The notes under the pieces are model-generated. The model did no database searches and was not told the origin of the DNA. It saw only the letters and a list, made by a program, of their open reading frames with translations. From Isoptericola chiayiensis (lineage in GTDB: Bacteria; Actinomycetota; Actinomycetes; Actinomycetales; Cellulomonadaceae): 64,000 bases of DNA. Shown piece by piece: positions 1 through 8,924 of this stretch. Both the position numbers and the translations under genes were made by a program. The stretch spans positions 434,001 to 498,000 of the forward strand of contig NZ_JABEZT010000001.1 of NCBI RefSeq assembly GCF_013149805.1, read 5' to 3'. Position 1 is the first letter of the stretch, and every line of letters begins with the position of its first letter.

Positions 1-2
1 GG

Positions 3-983
3 CTCGTCATCGTCGCCAACGCCCTGCGCGCCGTCGTCGTCGCCGTGCTCTGCGCCTTCATCGCCACCGACCACGTGGACGTCACCGTCGTCCTCGTCGC
101 CATGCTGCTCATGGGCGTCGCCGAGGTCTTCGCCGACACCACCGCCCAGACCCTGCTGCCCATGGTCGTCGCACCCCGCGACCTCGGCACCGGCAACGCC
201 CGCCTCCAGGCCGGGTTCCTCACCGGCAACCAGCTCGTCGGCCCACCCGTCGGCGCCGCACTCTTCGCCGCCGGCACCGCCTGGCCCTTCGTCGTGCAGG
301 TGGTGTGCGTGACGCTCGCCGTGGTGCTGGTCAGCCGGATGGCGCTGCCGGCGGTGCCCCCGCCGTCGTCGTCCGGGACCCGCCGCGAGATCCGTGACGG
401 GCTGCGCTGGCTGTGGCACCACCCGCCGGTGCGCACGCTCGCGCTGGTGATCTTCTCGTTCAACCTCACCTGGGCGGCGCCGTGGGGCGTGCTGGTGCTG
501 TACTCGCTGGAGCGGGTGCAGATGGGCCCCGTCGGCTACGGGCTGCTCATCACGTCCTCGGCCGTCGGCGGGATCCTCGGCACGCTGCTGTACGGGCGGC
601 TGGAGCGTCGGTTCTCCCTCGCGAACCTCATGAAGGTCTGCCTGTCGCTGGAGGTCGTGTTCCACCTGGTGCTCGCCCTGACCACGACCGGCTGGGTGGC
701 GATGGTGTGCCTGTTCATGTTCGGCGCGTACACGTTCGTGTGGGGCACGGTCTCCAACACGGTGCGTCAGCGGGCCGTGCCCACCGCCTACCAGGGGCGG
801 GTCGGATCGGTGTACCTCATCGGACTGTTCGGCGGCATCGTGGTCGGCAACGCCCTCGGGGGCGTGCTGGCCGAGTGGTGGGGGTTGACGGCGCCGTTCT
901 GGTTCGCGTTCGTCGGCGCCGGGATCACGCTCGCGCTGGTGTGGCGCCAGCTCGCGCACATCGCGCACGCCGAGGCCCCCTGA
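3..983 (+). CDS. MFS transporter, 5' end outside window
   Basis: This is the C-terminal part of a major facilitator superfamily exporter. The frame is open from base 3, so the start lies upstream of the window; the GTG at 45 is only an internal codon. About 325 residues are visible, with many hydrophobic helices, for example around the GVAEVFADTTAQ loop and the segment after AWPFVV. A basic intracellular loop carrying REIRDGLRWLWHHPPVR is typical of MFS_3 (EntS-like) proteins. The family exports siderophores or drugs by proton antiport; the substrate cannot be read here. No terminator hairpin follows the stop. Confidence 0.85.
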   Translation, partial: LVIVANALRAVVVAVLCAFIATDHVDVTVVLVAMLLMGVAEVFADTTAQTLLPMVVAPRDLGTGNARLQAGFLTGNQLVGPPVGAALFAAGTAWPFVVQVVCVTLAVVLVSRMALPAVPPPSSSGTRREIRDGLRWLWHHPPVRTLALVIFSFNLTWAAPWGVLVLYSLERVQMGPVGYGLLITSSAVGGILGTLLYGRLERRFSLANLMKVCLSLEVVFHLVLALTTTGWVAMVCLFMFGAYTFVWGTVSNTVRQRAVPTAYQGRVGSVYLIGLFGGIVVGNALGGVLAEWWGLTAPFWFAFVGAGITLALVWRQLAHIAHAEAP

Positions 984-1032
984 CCCGGCGTTGTGGGGCG
1001 GCGCGACGGGATCCCCGCACGACGAGGTACGG

Positions 1033-1551
1033 CTACTCCCCGGTCGCTCCGTCGGCCAGCTCGCGGGCGACGTCGAGGTGCCCGGTGTGGCGGGCGTACT
1101 CCTGGAGCACGTGGAAGCAGATCCACAGCAGGGTCGGCGGGTCGGCGGTGAAGCGCCCGCCGACGGCGGCACGGTCGGCGAGGTCGTGCCCGACCAGCAC
1201 CGCGCGGGTGCGCTCGCCCCCAGCCTGCAGGGCGTCGACCAGGGCGGCCGCGGTGACGCCGTCGGGCACCTGCCAGGGACCCTCGGGGTCGTTATCGGCG
1301 TGGTCGCCCCACGGATCGTCGACCTGCTCACCGAGGAACCCCCACACGAACCAGCGTCGCTCCACGTGGACCAGGTGGACCAGCAGCTCGGCGGGTGTCC
1401 ACCCGGACGGCAGCACGCTGGTCGTGAGCTGGGCGTCGGTGAGCCCTTCGAGCTTCCGCGCGACGGCGGCCCGGTAGTAGTCGAGGTAGGCCGCGAACTG
1501 GGCGGCCGGGTCGGCGGAGTCGAGGCGGGGTTCGACGTCGGAGAGCGGCAT
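1033..1551 (-). CDS. DinB-like (DUF664) protein
   Basis: A protein of about 172 residues resembling the DinB/DUF664 four-helix family, related to mycothiol-dependent enzymes. Supporting marks are the SGWTPAELLVHLVHVERRW segment and the C-terminal HVLQEYARHTGHLD, where spaced histidines would form the metal site. I chose the ATG at 1551 because the longer frame to 1632 would run through the tRNA-Arg gene; the upstream region has no strong Shine-Dalgarno sequence. The reaction is unknown; thiol-dependent transferase or detoxification activity is usual for the family. It stands alone and faces the MFS gene convergently. Confidence 0.7.
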   Translation of the reverse strand: MPLSDVEPRLDSADPAAQFAAYLDYYRAAVARKLEGLTDAQLTTSVLPSGWTPAELLVHLVHVERRWFVWGFLGEQVDDPWGDHADNDPEGPWQVPDGVTAAALVDALQAGGERTRAVLVGHDLADRAAVGGRFTADPPTLLWICFHVLQEYARHTGHLDVARELADGATGE

Positions 1552-1602
1552 GCTCGCAACGTACGACGCGCCCGGACCGAATTGACGACCTGTTGACCAA
1601 AG

Positions 1603-1675
1603 TGCGCCTGATTGGATTCGAACCAACGACACCCGCTTTAGGAGAGCGGTGCTCTATCCCCTGAGCTACAGGCGC
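1603..1675 (-). tRNA. tRNA-Arg(CCT)
   Basis: The reverse strand folds as a complete 73-nt cloverleaf. The acceptor stem is GCGCCTG paired with CAGGCGC, with discriminator A. The D-arm contains AGCTCAGGGGATAGAGC. The anticodon stem CCGCT/AGCGG encloses loop CTCCTAA, giving anticodon CCT. The T-arm has GGTTCGAATCC. CCA is not encoded. No integrase gene lies nearby, so it shows no sign of use as an attachment site. Confidence 0.95.
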
Positions 1676-1738
1676 TCGTCGCCCCGATGACCGCGGCGAC
1701 GCCCCACAGCCTAGCGCCCAAGCCCGCGAGAGCAGGAA

Positions 1739-3064
1739 TCAGCCCCACGCGGCCGGGTCGGCCACGACCTCGCGCAGCACCTCGCGTGCTCCCCCGCTGA
1801 GCGCCGCGTGGACGCCGGCCCGCGCGGACCGGACCGCCACCGGCGCGAACGGCGCCGCGAGCACCCGCTCGGCCAGCCCTGCCTCGACCGGCTCCCGCAG
1901 CCAGGACCCCAGGGCCGTGTACACCCCGCCGAGCACGACGGTCGAGACGCCCGTGAGGTTCACGAAGTCCGCGAGCGCCGAGCCGAGCGCCTGCCCGGCC
2001 CGCCCGACGGCGGCACGTACCTGCGCGGCCGGGGTGGCGTCGTCGGACGGCAGAGCGCCGGGACCATCGACGACGCCGGGGCCGTCGCCGCCCGCCCGGG
2101 GACCGCCGTCGGACCGCAGCAGTCCGACGAGCTCGCCGAGCGGCGCGTCCCCGGGCAGCCCGGCGGCCCGCAGGATCGCCTCCTTGCCGGCGTACTGCTC
2201 GAGGCAGCCGTGCGCGCCGCAGGTGCAGCGCGGCCCGGCGGGGTCGACGACGACGTGTCCGACCTCGCCGTTCCACCCGCGTTCGGCGAGGAACAGGGCG
2301 CGGTCGACGACGATGCCGGCGCCGATGCCGACGTCCCCGGAGACGTAGAGAAAGGAGTCGGGGGCGTCGCCGGCGAGCTCGGCCAGGGCGGCGAGCTTGG
2401 CCTCGTTGGCGACCTGGACCGCGACGTCGGGCAGTCCGAGCAGCGGCACGGGGTCGAGGGAGGACCAGCCGAGGTTGGGGGCGACCTCGAGCTCGCCGGT
2501 ACGGGCGTCGACGAGGCCGGGCAGGGCGAGGCGGGCGCCGGCGACGCGCATGCCGTCGGCCTCGAGGCGGCTGACGGCATCGGACGCGAGGGCGCCGAGG
2601 CGAGCCAGGACCGCGGTGGGGTCGGAGTCGTGGAAGGCGCCGGGTTCGACGTGCTCGGCGACGGTGTCGCCGGCGAGGTCGAGGGCACGCACGCCGAGGT
2701 AGTCGACGTTCACCTCGAGCCCGAGGCCGACGACTGTCCGTGGCGCGGGGACCAGTGGCACGGCGGGGCGGCCGGCGCGCTGGGTGGCCACGGGTGGGAG
2801 CTCGACGACGAGGCGGGCGGCGACGAGGCGGTCGACGAGGGTGGAGACGGTCGCTCGGGTGAGCCCGGTGGCGGCGGCGACGTCGGCGCGGGACGGTGGG
2901 ACGATGGCCGGCTCGCCGGGCGAGGTGGCGGCCGCGGCGTCGTAGACGGCCCGTGCGACGAGGCGCAGGTTGCGTTCGCGCAGGGTGTGCTGGCGCGAGG
3001 CCCGCTCGCCGGAGCCGGCGGACGCACCCGCGGTGCGCTGCGTCGTCGTCGGCTGTGCGGTCAC
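1739..3064 (-). CDS. xylR: ROK-family transcriptional repressor (XylR-like)
   Basis: A 441-residue regulator with an N-terminal winged helix (ATGLTRATVSTLVDRL, roughly residues 60-76) followed by a ROK sugar-kinase-like domain. The ROK zinc site is visible as CTCGAHGCLE, and the preceding EVGHVVVD fits the family. The GTG at 3064 is preferred because the open frame upstream runs into the divergent xylA gene. It is transcribed away from xylA with 91 bases between the starts, the classic layout of a repressor controlling the xyl genes. ROK repressors usually release DNA when sugar binds; xylose as inducer is inferred from the neighbours. Confidence 0.85.
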   Translation of the reverse strand: MTAQPTTTQRTAGASAGSGERASRQHTLRERNLRLVARAVYDAAAATSPGEPAIVPPSRADVAAATGLTRATVSTLVDRLVAARLVVELPPVATQRAGRPAVPLVPAPRTVVGLGLEVNVDYLGVRALDLAGDTVAEHVEPGAFHDSDPTAVLARLGALASDAVSRLEADGMRVAGARLALPGLVDARTGELEVAPNLGWSSLDPVPLLGLPDVAVQVANEAKLAALAELAGDAPDSFLYVSGDVGIGAGIVVDRALFLAERGWNGEVGHVVVDPAGPRCTCGAHGCLEQYAGKEAILRAAGLPGDAPLGELVGLLRSDGGPRAGGDGPGVVDGPGALPSDDATPAAQVRAAVGRAGQALGSALADFVNLTGVSTVVLGGVYTALGSWLREPVEAGLAERVLAAPFAPVAVRSARAGVHAALSGGAREVLREVVADPAAWG

Positions 3065-3067
3065 GCC

Positions 3068-3096
3068 TTGACTGTAGCCCACCGACGCGCAATAGT
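3068..3096 (+). promoter_or_regulatory. Predicted xylA promoter
   Basis: TTGACT (3068-3073) is separated by 17 bases from AATAGT (3091-3096), a good sigma-70-like pair, about 60 bases ahead of the xylA GTG. A GTT/AAC half-site pair at 3095-3109 overlaps the -10 region and could be part of a ROK operator. The operator assignment is inference; the promoter pair is seen directly. Confidence 0.6.
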
Positions 3097-3155
3097 TCAG
3101 CCGTACAACAAACGCCGCGGCCGTCGCCCGGCGACCGACTCGACGAGGAGAACCC

Positions 3156-4319
3156 GTGAGCGACATCAAGTACTCGTTCGGCCTGTGGACCGTCGGCTGG
3201 CCGGCCAACGACCCCTTCGGCTCCGCCACTCGGCCGGACCTCGACCCGGCCGAGTCCGTGCGCAAGCTCGCCGACCTGGGCGCCTGGGGCTTCACGTACC
3301 ACGACAACGACGTGTTCCCCTTCGGCGCCTCGGAGTCCGAGCGCCAGGCCGGCATCGACGCCGTCAAGAAGGCCGCCCAGGAGTCGGGCCTCGTCTGCGA
3401 GATGGTCACCACCAACACGTTCAGCCACCCGATCTTCAAGGACGGCGCGTTCACGTCGAACAACCGCGACGTGCGCCGCTTCGGCCTGAAGAAGGTGCTG
3501 CGCAGCGTCGACAACGCCGCCGAGATGGGCGCATCCACGTTCGTCATGTGGGGCGGCCGCGAGGGCACCGAGTACGACAACTCCAAGGACCTGCACGCCG
3601 CGCACGCCCGGTACGCCGAGGGCATCGACACCGTCGCCGCCTACATCAAGTCCAAGGGCTACGACCTGCGCATCGGCCTCGAGCCGAAGCCGAACGAGCC
3701 CCGCGGCGACATCTTCCTGCCCACCATCGGCCACGCCATCGCCCTGATCGACACGCTCGACAACGGCGACATCGTGGGCCTCAACCCCGAGACCGGGCAC
3801 GAGCAGATGGCCGGCCTCAACTACACCCACGGCCTCGCCCTGGCGCTGTACTGCGGCAAGCTGTTCCACATCGACCTCAACGGTCAGCACGGGCCCAAGT
3901 ACGACCAGGACCTCGTGTTCGGCCACGGCGACCTGCTCAACGCGTTCTTCACCGTCGACCTGCTGGAGAACGGGTTCCCGAACGGCGGTCCGCGCTACGA
4001 AGGGCCGCGCCACTTCGACTACAAGCCCTCGCGCACCGAGTACCTCGACGGCGTGTGGGAGTCGGCCAAGGCCAACATGGAGACCTACGACATGCTCGCC
4101 GCCAAGGCGGCCGCGTACCGGCAGGACCCGGAGGTCCAGGCCGCGTTCGAGCACGCCGGGATCTTCGAGCTCGGGCAGTCGACGCTGGCCGAGGGCGAGT
4201 CGTTCGACGCCTTCATGGCCGACACCTCGGTCGAGGGCATCGACGTCGACGCCGCCGCCGAGCGCGACTACGGGCTGGTCAAGCTGCACCAGCTCGCGCT
4301 GAAGCACCTCATCGGCTGA
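3156..4319 (+). CDS. xylA: Xylose isomerase
   Basis: A 387-residue class I xylose isomerase, converting D-xylose to D-xylulose in the cytoplasm. The catalytic histidine is in FTYHDND (His49). The metal-site signature [11 protein letters not shown] supplies Glu176, and [10 protein letters not shown] supplies Glu212 and His215; FHIDLNGQ follows with Asp240. Length matches Actinoplanes and Arthrobacter enzymes. Start is GTG at 3156 with GAGGAG at 3145-3150. It is followed after a palindromic spacer by xylulokinase, so the two form the xylose entry pathway, probably repressed by the divergent ROK protein. Confidence 0.97.
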   Translation: MSDIKYSFGLWTVGWPANDPFGSATRPDLDPAESVRKLADLGAWGFTYHDNDVFPFGASESERQAGIDAVKKAAQESGLVCEMVTTNTFSHPIFKDGAFTSNNRDVRRFGLKKVLRSVDNAAEMGASTFVMWGGREGTEYDNSKDLHAAHARYAEGIDTVAAYIKSKGYDLRIGLEPKPNEPRGDIFLPTIGHAIALIDTLDNGDIVGLNPETGHEQMAGLNYTHGLALALYCGKLFHIDLNGQHGPKYDQDLVFGHGDLLNAFFTVDLLENGFPNGGPRYEGPRHFDYKPSRTEYLDGVWESAKANMETYDMLAAKAAAYRQDPEVQAAFEHAGIFELGQSTLAEGESFDAFMADTSVEGIDVDAAAERDYGLVKLHQLALKHLIG

Positions 4320-4350
4320 CCCCACCGTCCGCACACCCTCCCCCCGGGGT

Positions 4351-4411
4351 GCCGACGGCTACGAAGTGCTGCAGTATGCGGCGCTGACTGCAACACTTCG
4401 TAGCCGTCGGC
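4351..4411. repeat. Palindrome between xylA and xylB
   Basis: An 18-base arm at 4351-4368 (GCCGACGGCTACGAAGTG) is repeated exactly in inverted orientation at 4394-4411. After one mismatch the stem extends by six more pairs around a loop of about 11 bases. No T-run follows, so it is not a standard terminator. It may stabilise mRNA or tune xylA against xylB expression, or may be another mini-palindrome like those elsewhere in this window. Confidence 0.85.
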
Positions 4412-4442
4412 CCGGCGGGACCCAGACACTCCCGGAGCGAAG

Positions 4443-5933
4443 ATGCCCCTCGTGGCCGGCGTGGACACCTCCACGCAGTCCTGCAAGATCGTCGTGCGCG
4501 ACGCCGAGACCGGCGCCCTGGTGCGCAGCGGCTCCGCCAAGCACCCCGACGGCACCGAGATCCACCCCGACCACTGGTGGGACGCCTTCCGCGAGGCCGC
4601 ACGCGAGGCCGGCGGGCTCGACGACGTCGCCGCGATCGCCGTCGGCGGCCAGCAGCACGGCATGGTCGCCCTCGACGCCGACGGCCGCGTCATCCGCGAC
4701 GCCCTGCTGTGGAACGACACCCGCTCCGCACCCGCCGCCGAGGACCTGATTCACGAGCTGGGCGACGGCGACCGGACCACCGGCGCCCAGCGCTGGGCCG
4801 ACGTCACCGGCTCCGTCCTCGTCGCCTCCCTGACCATCACCAAGCTGCGCTGGCTGCGCGACGCCGAGCCCGACAACGCCGCCCGCGTCGCCGCCGTCGC
4901 GCTCCCCCACGACTGGCTGAGCTGGCGCATCGCCGGCTACGGCCCGGCCGACTCCTCCCCGCTCGGCCCCGACCTCGACGCGCTGTGCACCGACCGCTCC
5001 GACGCGTCCGGCACCGGGTACTACGACGCGCAGGCGTCCGACGGCGGGACCACCGGGGCGTACCGCCGCGACCTGCTGCGCCTCGGGCTCGGCCGCGACG
5101 ACGTCGCGCTCCCCCGCGTCCTCGCCCCGTCGGAGCCGGGCGGCGTCGCCCACCCGTCGATCGCCGGCGGTGCCGTCGACGGCGGCGCGCTCATCGGGCC
5201 CGGCACCGGCGACAACGCCGGCGCCGCCCTGGGCCTGGGCATGCAGCCGGGCGACATCGCGATCTCCCTCGGCACCTCCGGCGTCGTCTCCGCCGTCGCC
5301 CCGCGCCGCACCGCGGACGGCTCCGGCGCGATCAACGGGTTCGCCGACGCCACCGGCAACGCCCTCATGCTCGCCGTCACGCTCAACGCAGCCCGCGTGC
5401 TCGACGCCGCCCGCAGCGTGCTCGGCGCGAGCTTCGACGAGCTCTCCGACCTGGCCCTCGCCGCGCCGGCCGGGTCGGACGGGCTGGTGCTCGTGCCCTA
5501 CCTCGAGGGCGAGCGCACCCCCAACCGCCCGGACGCCACCGGCACGCTGCACGGCGTCCGGCTGGCCACGTCCACGCGGGAGCACCTCGCCCGCGCCTAC
5601 GTCGAGGGCATGCTGTGCGGGCTGGCGGACGGCCTCGACGCCCTGCGCGCCCAGGACGTGCCCGTCGAGCGGGTGCTCCTCATCGGCGGGGCCGCCCAGT
5701 CCCCCGCCGTCCAGGAGGTCGCCACCCAGGTGTTCGGGCTGCCGATCTCCGTCCCCGAGCCCGGCGAGTACGTGGCCGACGGCGCGGCCCGGCAGGCGGC
5801 GTGGGTCCTCGCGACTGCCGGATCCCCGGGCGCCGGCGCGCCCGAGTGGTCCGCCGCCGTCGCCCGGACGCTCGACGCCGACCCCCGCCCCGTGGTGCGC
5901 GAGCAGTACGCGGCGGTGCGCGACCTGGTCTGA
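4443..5933 (+). CDS. xylB: Xylulokinase
   Basis: A 496-residue FGGY carbohydrate kinase that phosphorylates D-xylulose for entry into the pentose phosphate pathway. It opens with the nucleotide-binding loop [13 protein letters not shown], followed by [12 protein letters not shown] (xylulokinase signature), LLWNDTRS, and the second ATP-binding part [10 protein letters not shown]. The C-terminal FGGY motif region is [19 protein letters not shown]. The ATG at 4443 follows GGAGCGAAG. It lies 123 bases after xylA on the same strand. Its stop is 11 bases before the convergent pectinase stop, with a palindrome there. Confidence 0.95.
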   Translation: MPLVAGVDTSTQSCKIVVRDAETGALVRSGSAKHPDGTEIHPDHWWDAFREAAREAGGLDDVAAIAVGGQQHGMVALDADGRVIRDALLWNDTRSAPAAEDLIHELGDGDRTTGAQRWADVTGSVLVASLTITKLRWLRDAEPDNAARVAAVALPHDWLSWRIAGYGPADSSPLGPDLDALCTDRSDASGTGYYDAQASDGGTTGAYRRDLLRLGLGRDDVALPRVLAPSEPGGVAHPSIAGGAVDGGALIGPGTGDNAGAALGLGMQPGDIAISLGTSGVVSAVAPRRTADGSGAINGFADATGNALMLAVTLNAARVLDAARSVLGASFDELSDLALAAPAGSDGLVLVPYLEGERTPNRPDATGTLHGVRLATSTREHLARAYVEGMLCGLADGLDALRAQDVPVERVLLIGGAAQSPAVQEVATQVFGLPISVPEPGEYVADGAARQAAWVLATAGSPGAGAPEWSAAVARTLDADPRPVVREQYAAVRDLV

Positions 5934-5940
5934 CGTGCCA

Positions 5941-5985
5941 CGCCCTACCTCGCGGGGCTCGTGACCTCGACCGGGAGGTAGGGCG
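5941..5985. repeat. CGCCCTACCTC palindrome at the pectinase 3' end
   Basis: CGCCCTACCTC at 5941-5951 is mirrored by GAGGTAGGGCG at 5975-5985. The element supplies the last 13 or so codons and the stop of the GH28 gene on the minus strand. The core is the same GCCTACCT sequence that forms the periodic array upstream of that gene at 7325-7480. Confidence 0.8.
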
Positions 5986-7249
5986 CCTGCTCGGCCACCA
6001 CGGCCGGCCCCTCGACGCCCGCGACCCGCACCCGGGAGAAGTGCGCGCCAGTCAGGAACCCGACCCGGAAGCCGGCGCGCACCACGGCGTCGACGCCGTC
6101 GGCCATCGCGGGGACACCCGGCTCGGCGTCCGCGGCGAACGAGATCGAGACGTCGTCGAACGTCACGTCGTCGAGCGGCTGCTCCGGCAGCCCGTACAGG
6201 TACCCGGCGGCGGCGTGGACGTCGCGGGCGGAGACATGGGCGACGTGGATGCGGCGGAAGACCGGCGTCGTGCCGTCGACCGGGTGCTGTGCGCGGTCGG
6301 CGACGGACGGGTCGTCACCGCCCGGACCGCAGAAGTAGAACGGGTTGACCACGAACGGGCACATCACCCCGCGCATGATCACGTTGACCACGCGGACGTC
6401 CTCAACCACGCCGCCGCGCCCGCGCCGGGACTTGAAGCGGATGCCCCGGTCGGTCCCCTCGAACACGCAGTTGCTGATCACGACGCCCCGCACGCCGCCG
6501 GACATCTCCGAGCCGAGGACGACACCGCCGTGCCCGTGCACCATCGTGCAGTTCGTGATCGTGATGTTCTCGCAGGGCACCCGTTCCGGGGAACGCTCGG
6601 TGCCGGCCTTGATCGCGATGCAGTCGTCGCCGACGTCGATGTGGCAGTCGCTGATACGCACGTTGCGGCTCGACTCCGGGTCGATGCCGTCGGTGTTGGG
6701 CGAGTCGGGCGGGTTGACGATCTGCAGGTTGGTCAGCGTCACGCCGTCGCACAGCAGCGGGTGGACGGTCCACGACGGCGAGTCGCGCAGGGTCACGTCG
6801 CGGACGGTGACGCGCCGGCACTCGTGCAGGCCGAGCAGGGTGGGACGCGGGTGGGCGAGCTCGTCTCGGCGGTGGCGGAACGTGTCCCACCACGGGGCGC
6901 CCTGGCCGTCGATGGTGCCGAAGCCGGTGATCGACACGTTCGTCTCGCCGCGCGCGTACAGGCACGGCTGGTGGATCGTCTCGGGCGCACCCTCCCACCG
7001 TCCCTCGACCGGCGGGTAGAGGGACGGGTCGGGCACGAACCGCAGGACCGCGCCGGCCTCCAGGTGCAGCTCGACGTGCGAGCGCAGGCGCAGCGACCCG
7101 GTGGGGTGCACACCGGCGGGGACGACGACGGTCCCGCCGCCGGCAGCGGCCGCCGCGTCGATCGCAGCCTGCCAGGTGTCGGTCTCGAGCGCGCCGGCGT
7201 CGGGGGTGCGGCCGTCGGTCGTGCGGTCGGTCGTGGGGTCGGTCAGCAC
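5945..7249 (-). CDS. Glycoside hydrolase family 28 (polygalacturonase-like)
   Basis: A 434-residue right-handed beta-helix enzyme of GH28. All classic catalytic motifs are present in order: NTDGID, GDDCIAIK (the Asp pair), HGHGG, and RGIRFKS, equivalent to RIK. No signal peptide is visible, so it may act in the cytoplasm on imported pectin oligomers, as exo-polygalacturonases or rhamnogalacturonan hydrolases of this type do. GTG at 7249 is preferred over a start at 7309 because GAGGCGAG sits just upstream of it and the 20 extra residues are not family-like. The C-terminal APYLPVEVTSPAR is encoded by a palindromic repeat, so the native end may have been altered. Confidence 0.88.
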   Translation of the reverse strand: MLTDPTTDRTTDGRTPDAGALETDTWQAAIDAAAAAGGGTVVVPAGVHPTGSLRLRSHVELHLEAGAVLRFVPDPSLYPPVEGRWEGAPETIHQPCLYARGETNVSITGFGTIDGQGAPWWDTFRHRRDELAHPRPTLLGLHECRRVTVRDVTLRDSPSWTVHPLLCDGVTLTNLQIVNPPDSPNTDGIDPESSRNVRISDCHIDVGDDCIAIKAGTERSPERVPCENITITNCTMVHGHGGVVLGSEMSGGVRGVVISNCVFEGTDRGIRFKSRRGRGGVVEDVRVVNVIMRGVMCPFVVNPFYFCGPGGDDPSVADRAQHPVDGTTPVFRRIHVAHVSARDVHAAAGYLYGLPEQPLDDVTFDDVSISFAADAEPGVPAMADGVDAVVRAGFRVGFLTGAHFSRVRVAGVEGPAVVAEQAPYLPVEVTSPAR

Positions 7250-7293
7250 TGACTCGCCTCTCGGTGGTGTCGCGTCCGGCTCGCGGTCTGGGG

Positions 7294-7301
7294 AACCGGT
7301 T
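7294..7301. promoter_or_regulatory. Candidate LacI-type operator
   Basis: AACCGGTT is a perfect eight-base palindrome 45 bases upstream of the pectinase GTG, within GGGAACCGGTTTC. LacI-family regulators of sugar genes in actinobacteria commonly bind sites centred on CCGG or CG with AA/TT flanks. No LacI gene lies in the window, so the regulator would be elsewhere. This is an inference from one site. Confidence 0.4.
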
Positions 7302-7324
7302 TCTGGCACGCTATCCGCCCTGCC

Positions 7325-7480
7325 GCGAGGTAGGCAACATCTCGTCGAGGGAGGCGAGCGCGGCGCGAGGTAGGGCGGATCGCCTACCTCACGAGAAAAT
7401 TGCCTACATGGGCGCGAAGTTGCCTACCTCGCGAGACGATTGCCTACCTGGCGGGGAGTTTGCCTATCTCGCCGCGGGAC
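7325..7480. repeat. Head-to-head array of 20-base units, core GCCTACCTCGCGAG
   Basis: Five consecutive 20-base units begin at 7381, 7401, 7421, 7441 and 7461, each opening with (T/C)GCCTA(C/T). Three inverted units with GAGGTAGG or GAGGGAGG begin their cores at 7327, 7347 and 7367, also 20 bases apart. The whole is a head-to-head array that fills the pectinase-folA gap. The last unit enters folA and supplies its TAG stop. There are no spacers, so it is not CRISPR. Confidence 0.9.
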
Positions 7481-8063
7481 GACGGCGGTACGTGCGGATG
7501 CGGTAGCGCAGGCCGTCCGGGCCCGACGACGGCACCCACCCGCCGTCGTCGGCCCCGGCAGCGCCGGCCTCGACCGCATCGTCGGTGTCCGCACCGTCGA
7601 GCCACCACTCCGCGGGGTCGACGTCGGGCGCGTACACGTCACCGGCCACCTCGAGGTCGATCTCGGTGACGACGAGCCGGTCCGCGAGCGCCAGCGCCTC
7701 GGCGTAGACGCGCGACCCGCCCATGACCCAGACCTCGTCGCCGCCGGGTGCTTCGGCGGCGAGCCCCAGCGCCGACTCGAGCGACGCCGCCACCCGGACG
7801 TCGTCGCGCCGGGCAGCCACGGCGAGCGCCAGGACGTCCTCGGCAGCACCGCGCGTGACGACGACGTTGGTCCGCCGCGGCAGGGGTCGCGCCCGGTCCG
7901 GGAGCGAGGCCCAGGTGAGCCGTCCCATGACCACGGGGTGTCCCGCCGTCGTGCGTTGGAAGTGCGCGAAGTCCTCGGGGACGTGCCAGGGGATGCCGCC
8001 GTCGACCCCGATGACGGCACGGCCGGCGGCGTCGCGGGCCTGGGCCCAGATGAGTCCGATCAT
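7464..8063 (-). CDS. folA: Dihydrofolate reductase
   Basis: A 199-residue DHFR that regenerates tetrahydrofolate with NADPH. The N-terminus MIGLIWAQ, substrate loop GVDGGIPWHVPEDFAHF (acidic catalytic residue Asp30) and VMGRLTWASLP are diagnostic, as is the later VWVMGGSRVYAEAL. It starts two bases after the thyA stop, so translation is probably coupled and both serve dTMP synthesis. It is longer than typical (about 160-180) because of an Asp/Ala-rich insertion near residues 155-170. The stop codon lies within the 20-base periodic array. Confidence 0.95.
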   Translation of the reverse strand: MIGLIWAQARDAAGRAVIGVDGGIPWHVPEDFAHFQRTTAGHPVVMGRLTWASLPDRARPLPRRTNVVVTRGAAEDVLALAVAARRDDVRVAASLESALGLAAEAPGGDEVWVMGGSRVYAEALALADRLVVTEIDLEVAGDVYAPDVDPAEWWLDGADTDDAVEAGAAGADDGGWVPSSGPDGLRYRIRTYRRRPAAR

Positions 8064-8065
8064 GC

Positions 8066-8881
8066 TCAGACGGCGACCGGTGCCTTGATGCCGGGGTGGT
8101 GCTGGTAGCCGAGGACCTCGATGTCGTCGAACTCGTAGTCGAAGATCGAGTCCCGGGGTGCGAGCCGCAGGGTTGGGTAGGGGTAGGGGTCGCGGGCGAG
8201 CTGGCGTTCGACCTGCTCGACGTGGTTGTCGTAGATGTGGCAGTCGCCGCCGGTCCACACGAAGTCGCCGACCTCGAGTCCGGTCTGCGCGGCGACCATG
8301 TGGGTCAGCAGCGCGTAGGAGGCGATGTTGAACGGCACGCCGAGGAACAGGTCGGCGGAGCGCTGGTAGAGCTGGCAGCTCAGCTTGCCGTCGGCGACGT
8401 AGAACTGGAACATCACGTGGCAGGGCGGCAGCGCCATCTGGTCGACCTCCGCCGGGTTCCAGGCGGTGACGACGTGCCGGCGCGAGTCCGGGTTGGTGCG
8501 GATCTGCTCGACGACGGCCGCGATCTGGTCGAGGTGGCGGCCGTCCGGCATCGGCCAGGAGCGCCACTGGACGCCGTAGACAGGACCGAGCTCGCCGTCG
8601 TCGTCGGCCCACTCGTCCCAGATGGTCACGCCGCGTTCCTGCAGCCAGCGCACGTTGCTCTCGCCCCGCAGGAACCACAGCAGCTCGTAGAGCACGGACT
8701 TCAGGTGCACCCGCTTGGTCGTGATCAGGGGGAACCCGGCGGACAGGTCGTAGCGGATCTGGCGCCCGAACACGCTGCGGGTGCCGGTCCCGGTGCGGTC
8801 ACCCTTGGGGGTGCCGGTGGCGACGACGTCGCGCAGGAGGTCCTCGTACGGGGTGGGGATCGACGCCGCTGCTGCGCTCAT
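8066..8881 (-). CDS. thyA: Thymidylate synthase
   Basis: A 271-residue ThyA that makes dTMP from dUMP with methylene-tetrahydrofolate. The N-terminal [11 protein letters not shown] phosphate region, the catalytic cysteine in [30 protein letters not shown], and the C-terminal [14 protein letters not shown] are all present and full length. The ATG at 8881 has no clear ribosome-binding site. The much longer frame to 9937 is spurious, since it runs antisense to the next gene. Cotranscribed with folA. Confidence 0.97.
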   Translation of the reverse strand: MSAAAASIPTPYEDLLRDVVATGTPKGDRTGTGTRSVFGRQIRYDLSAGFPLITTKRVHLKSVLYELLWFLRGESNVRWLQERGVTIWDEWADDDGELGPVYGVQWRSWPMPDGRHLDQIAAVVEQIRTNPDSRRHVVTAWNPAEVDQMALPPCHVMFQFYVADGKLSCQLYQRSADLFLGVPFNIASYALLTHMVAAQTGLEVGDFVWTGGDCHIYDNHVEQVERQLARDPYPYPTLRLAPRDSIFDYEFDDIEVLGYQHHPGIKAPVAV

Positions 8882-8924
8882 GTGCGAGAGTCTACGGACC
8901 TCGTCCCCGTCGGAAGGAGCCGCC

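Noticed and set aside
1603-1675. tRNA-Arg as an integration site of a genomic island
   Set aside because: No integrase, no repeated tRNA 3' end and no composition change are seen nearby.
1638-4334. A 898-codon open frame on the minus strand across xylR and xylA
   Set aside because: It is a GC-skew shadow: low-complexity Arg/Gly-rich protein, antisense to xylA and out of frame with the ROK gene, which has clear motifs.
4577-7252. A 891-codon plus-strand frame across xylB and the GH28 gene
   Set aside because: Arg/Pro-rich nonsense in an alternative frame; xylB and GH28 both show complete family motifs in their own frames.
7381-7480. The 20-base periodic array as a CRISPR array
   Set aside because: Units are directly adjacent with no spacers, diverge from each other, include inverted copies, and no cas gene is present.
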